This document shows, piece by piece, positions 6,229-6,697 of a stretch of 6,697 nt of DNA (the stretch's first letter is position 1; each line of letters starts with the position of its first letter). The notes under the pieces were generated by a model. The model did not search any database. It was not told where the DNA came from and worked only from the letters and a program-made list of their open reading frames with translations. Where the stretch lies: NCBI GenBank assembly GCA_021813195.1, contig JAKALI010000231.1, positions 1 through 6,697 of the forward strand, in the 5' to 3' direction. The translations under genes were made by a program, and so were the position numbers. This stretch comes from Pseudomonadota bacterium (lineage in GTDB: Bacteria; Pseudomonadota; Alphaproteobacteria; Rhizobiales; Hyphomicrobiaceae).

Positions 6229-6369
6229 TCATGCGCGCCACTCGCCGCGCAGGCCGTCCAGAACGATCGGGATCTTCTCTTCCGCCGAATGGCGCTTGCG
6301 TGTTGCCCGGCGGATGTTCTTCACGATCCGCTCGGACGACGATTCAGCGTGCTCGGATTTCTGTCTCAT
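6229..6369 (-). pseudogene. IS3-family transposase OrfA, N-terminal remnant
   Basis: From the ATG at 6369 the frame reads MRQKSEHAES, then IVKNIRRATRKRHSAEEKI and IVLDGLRGE. This is the start of the OrfA helix-turn-helix protein of a large IS3 group common in rhizobia, in which GLRGE normally continues as ESIAELCRREGI. Here it goes to Trp-Arg-Ala and a stop at 6229-6231, so only 43 of roughly 90-135 residues are authentic (6241-6369). A strong ribosome site, AAGGAG, lies five bases before the ATG, confirming the start. Within the kept part, Pro replaces the usual Arg in 'EEKIRIVL', a further sign of decay. It is not expected to be functional. Confidence 0.75.
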
Positions 6370-6454
6370 CTCCACTCCTTGATGGTTACGATGAGCCAAA
6401 AATCCTCCGATCCTCAAGCCGCTAAATCTGTCTCACAGGCGCTGATCCCGGACA
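6241..6454 (-). mobile_element. Truncated IS3-family insertion sequence, left end only
   Basis: The fragment reads leftward on the minus strand. Its outer end is placed at about 6454, where the interrupted integrase frame stops making sense and a sequence beginning TGTCCGGGATCAGCGCC starts; IS3-family ends begin with TG. The first codon of orfA is 85 bp inside, a normal leader length. At about 6240, after 43 codons of orfA, the match breaks off, so most of orfA, all of orfB and the right end are gone. The exact boundaries are inferred from where the two reading frames lose similarity, not from an alignment, and no target-site duplication can be checked because the second end is missing. Confidence 0.6.
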
Positions 6455-6588
6455 CGCCATTGTGCCTCCGGGTAACAACGGGTCCGAAGCGACAGCGTAA
6501 TCTCGGAAGTGAGCGGGCGGGGCAAACGGCGGCGATAGTAGTACACGCCGCGCTTGAGCGTGATGTGGGAGCATTGTGGGAGCATCAT
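6433..6588 (-). pseudogene. Tyrosine recombinase/phage integrase, N-terminal fragment cut by the IS
   Basis: The frame starting at the double ATG at 6588 encodes 51 residues: MMLPQCSHITLKRG, then VYYYRRRLPRPL, then EITLSLRTRCYPEA. This is the first beta-sheet region of many proteobacterial phage-type integrases (pattern GVYYFRRRVPxxL...EIxxSLxTxxxxEA; DUF6538-like N-terminus). After about residue 45 the match is lost and a stop follows at 6433-6435, at the point where the IS3 end begins. The catalytic domain with the Arg-His-Arg-Tyr residues is absent, so the fragment is inactive. No ribosome site stands out; an in-frame TAA lies upstream and no other start occurs between. This suggests the right end of the window is the edge of an old integrated element. 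Confidence 0.65.
6564..6585. repeat. Exact 11-bp tandem duplication in the integrase start region
   Basis: TGTGGGAGCAT occurs twice in direct succession (6564-6574 and 6575-6585). On the minus strand it covers codons 2 to about 9 of the integrase fragment. Because 11 is not a multiple of three, gain or loss of a copy would shift the frame and change which ATG is used. Confidence 0.6.
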
Positions 6589-6697
6589 TACAACAGACGG
6601 CTTGAGGGGCCAAGCCGAGCTGAGAAATGCCTAATATGCTCAGGAAGTTAGGTGGGGTTCTGGCTGGGGAACTAGGAGCTTCAGGAGAACCGACCTT
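6589..6697. other. Unassigned end of the window
   Basis: This is the region upstream of the integrase fragment. I see no open frame resembling a known protein, no clear promoter and no tRNA. It would hold the integrase's control region if that gene was ever expressed from here. Confidence 0.3.

Noticed and set aside
6024..6425. A 133-codon plus-strand frame downstream of the operon
   Set aside because: It runs through the terminator hairpins and antisense through the transposase remnant, is rich in Arg/Ser/Pro, and has no ribosome site.

Overview
The window looks like part of a chromosome or accessory island of a GC-rich alphaproteobacterium, most likely a member of the Rhizobiales (Bradyrhizobium or Mesorhizobium type). 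This rests on codon usage, on the style of the transposase and integrase remnants, and on the TRAP/FCD-regulator gene set. It is an inference from pattern recognition; no database search was possible.

Layout: positions 1-225 carry an open frame on the minus strand that leaves the window on the left; its end resembles the C-terminal effector domain of a LysR-type regulator, probably a broken gene. After a non-coding stretch with an interrupted inverted repeat come two minus-strand genes: a dienelactone-hydrolase-family alpha/beta hydrolase (314-1045) and, upstream of it, a GntR/FCD transcription factor (1239-1961). A divergent control region of about 200 bp (1962-2162) holds two similar palindromes (TTATCGATAA type) and back-to-back promoter candidates. 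On the plus strand follows a four-gene unit: a seven-bladed Vgb-like beta-propeller (2163-3101), then a complete tripartite TRAP transporter: periplasmic binding protein (3144-4160), small membrane subunit (4164-4694) and large membrane subunit (4713-6017, TTG start). A hairpin about 40 bp past the last stop is a plausible terminator.

The right end (about 6240-6697) is mobile-element debris. A minus-strand tyrosine recombinase/phage-integrase gene begins at 6588 but is cut after about 45 codons by the left end of an IS3-family insertion sequence. That element is itself truncated after about 43 codons of its orfA.

Working model (inference): the FCD regulator controls both arms from the shared intergenic region. 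The TRAP system imports an organic, probably carboxylate-bearing, compound, and the propeller and hydrolase act on it or on a lactone/ester derived from it. Two points make the module more than routine. The propeller has the Vgb fold pattern, but all four residues I associate with streptogramin-lyase catalysis are replaced. The hydrolase keeps its Cys-Asp-His triad but lacks the Glu and one Arg characteristic of true dienelactone hydrolases. Both therefore probably have a different, unassigned substrate. I see no CRISPR array, tRNA or rRNA, and no evidence of a defence system.
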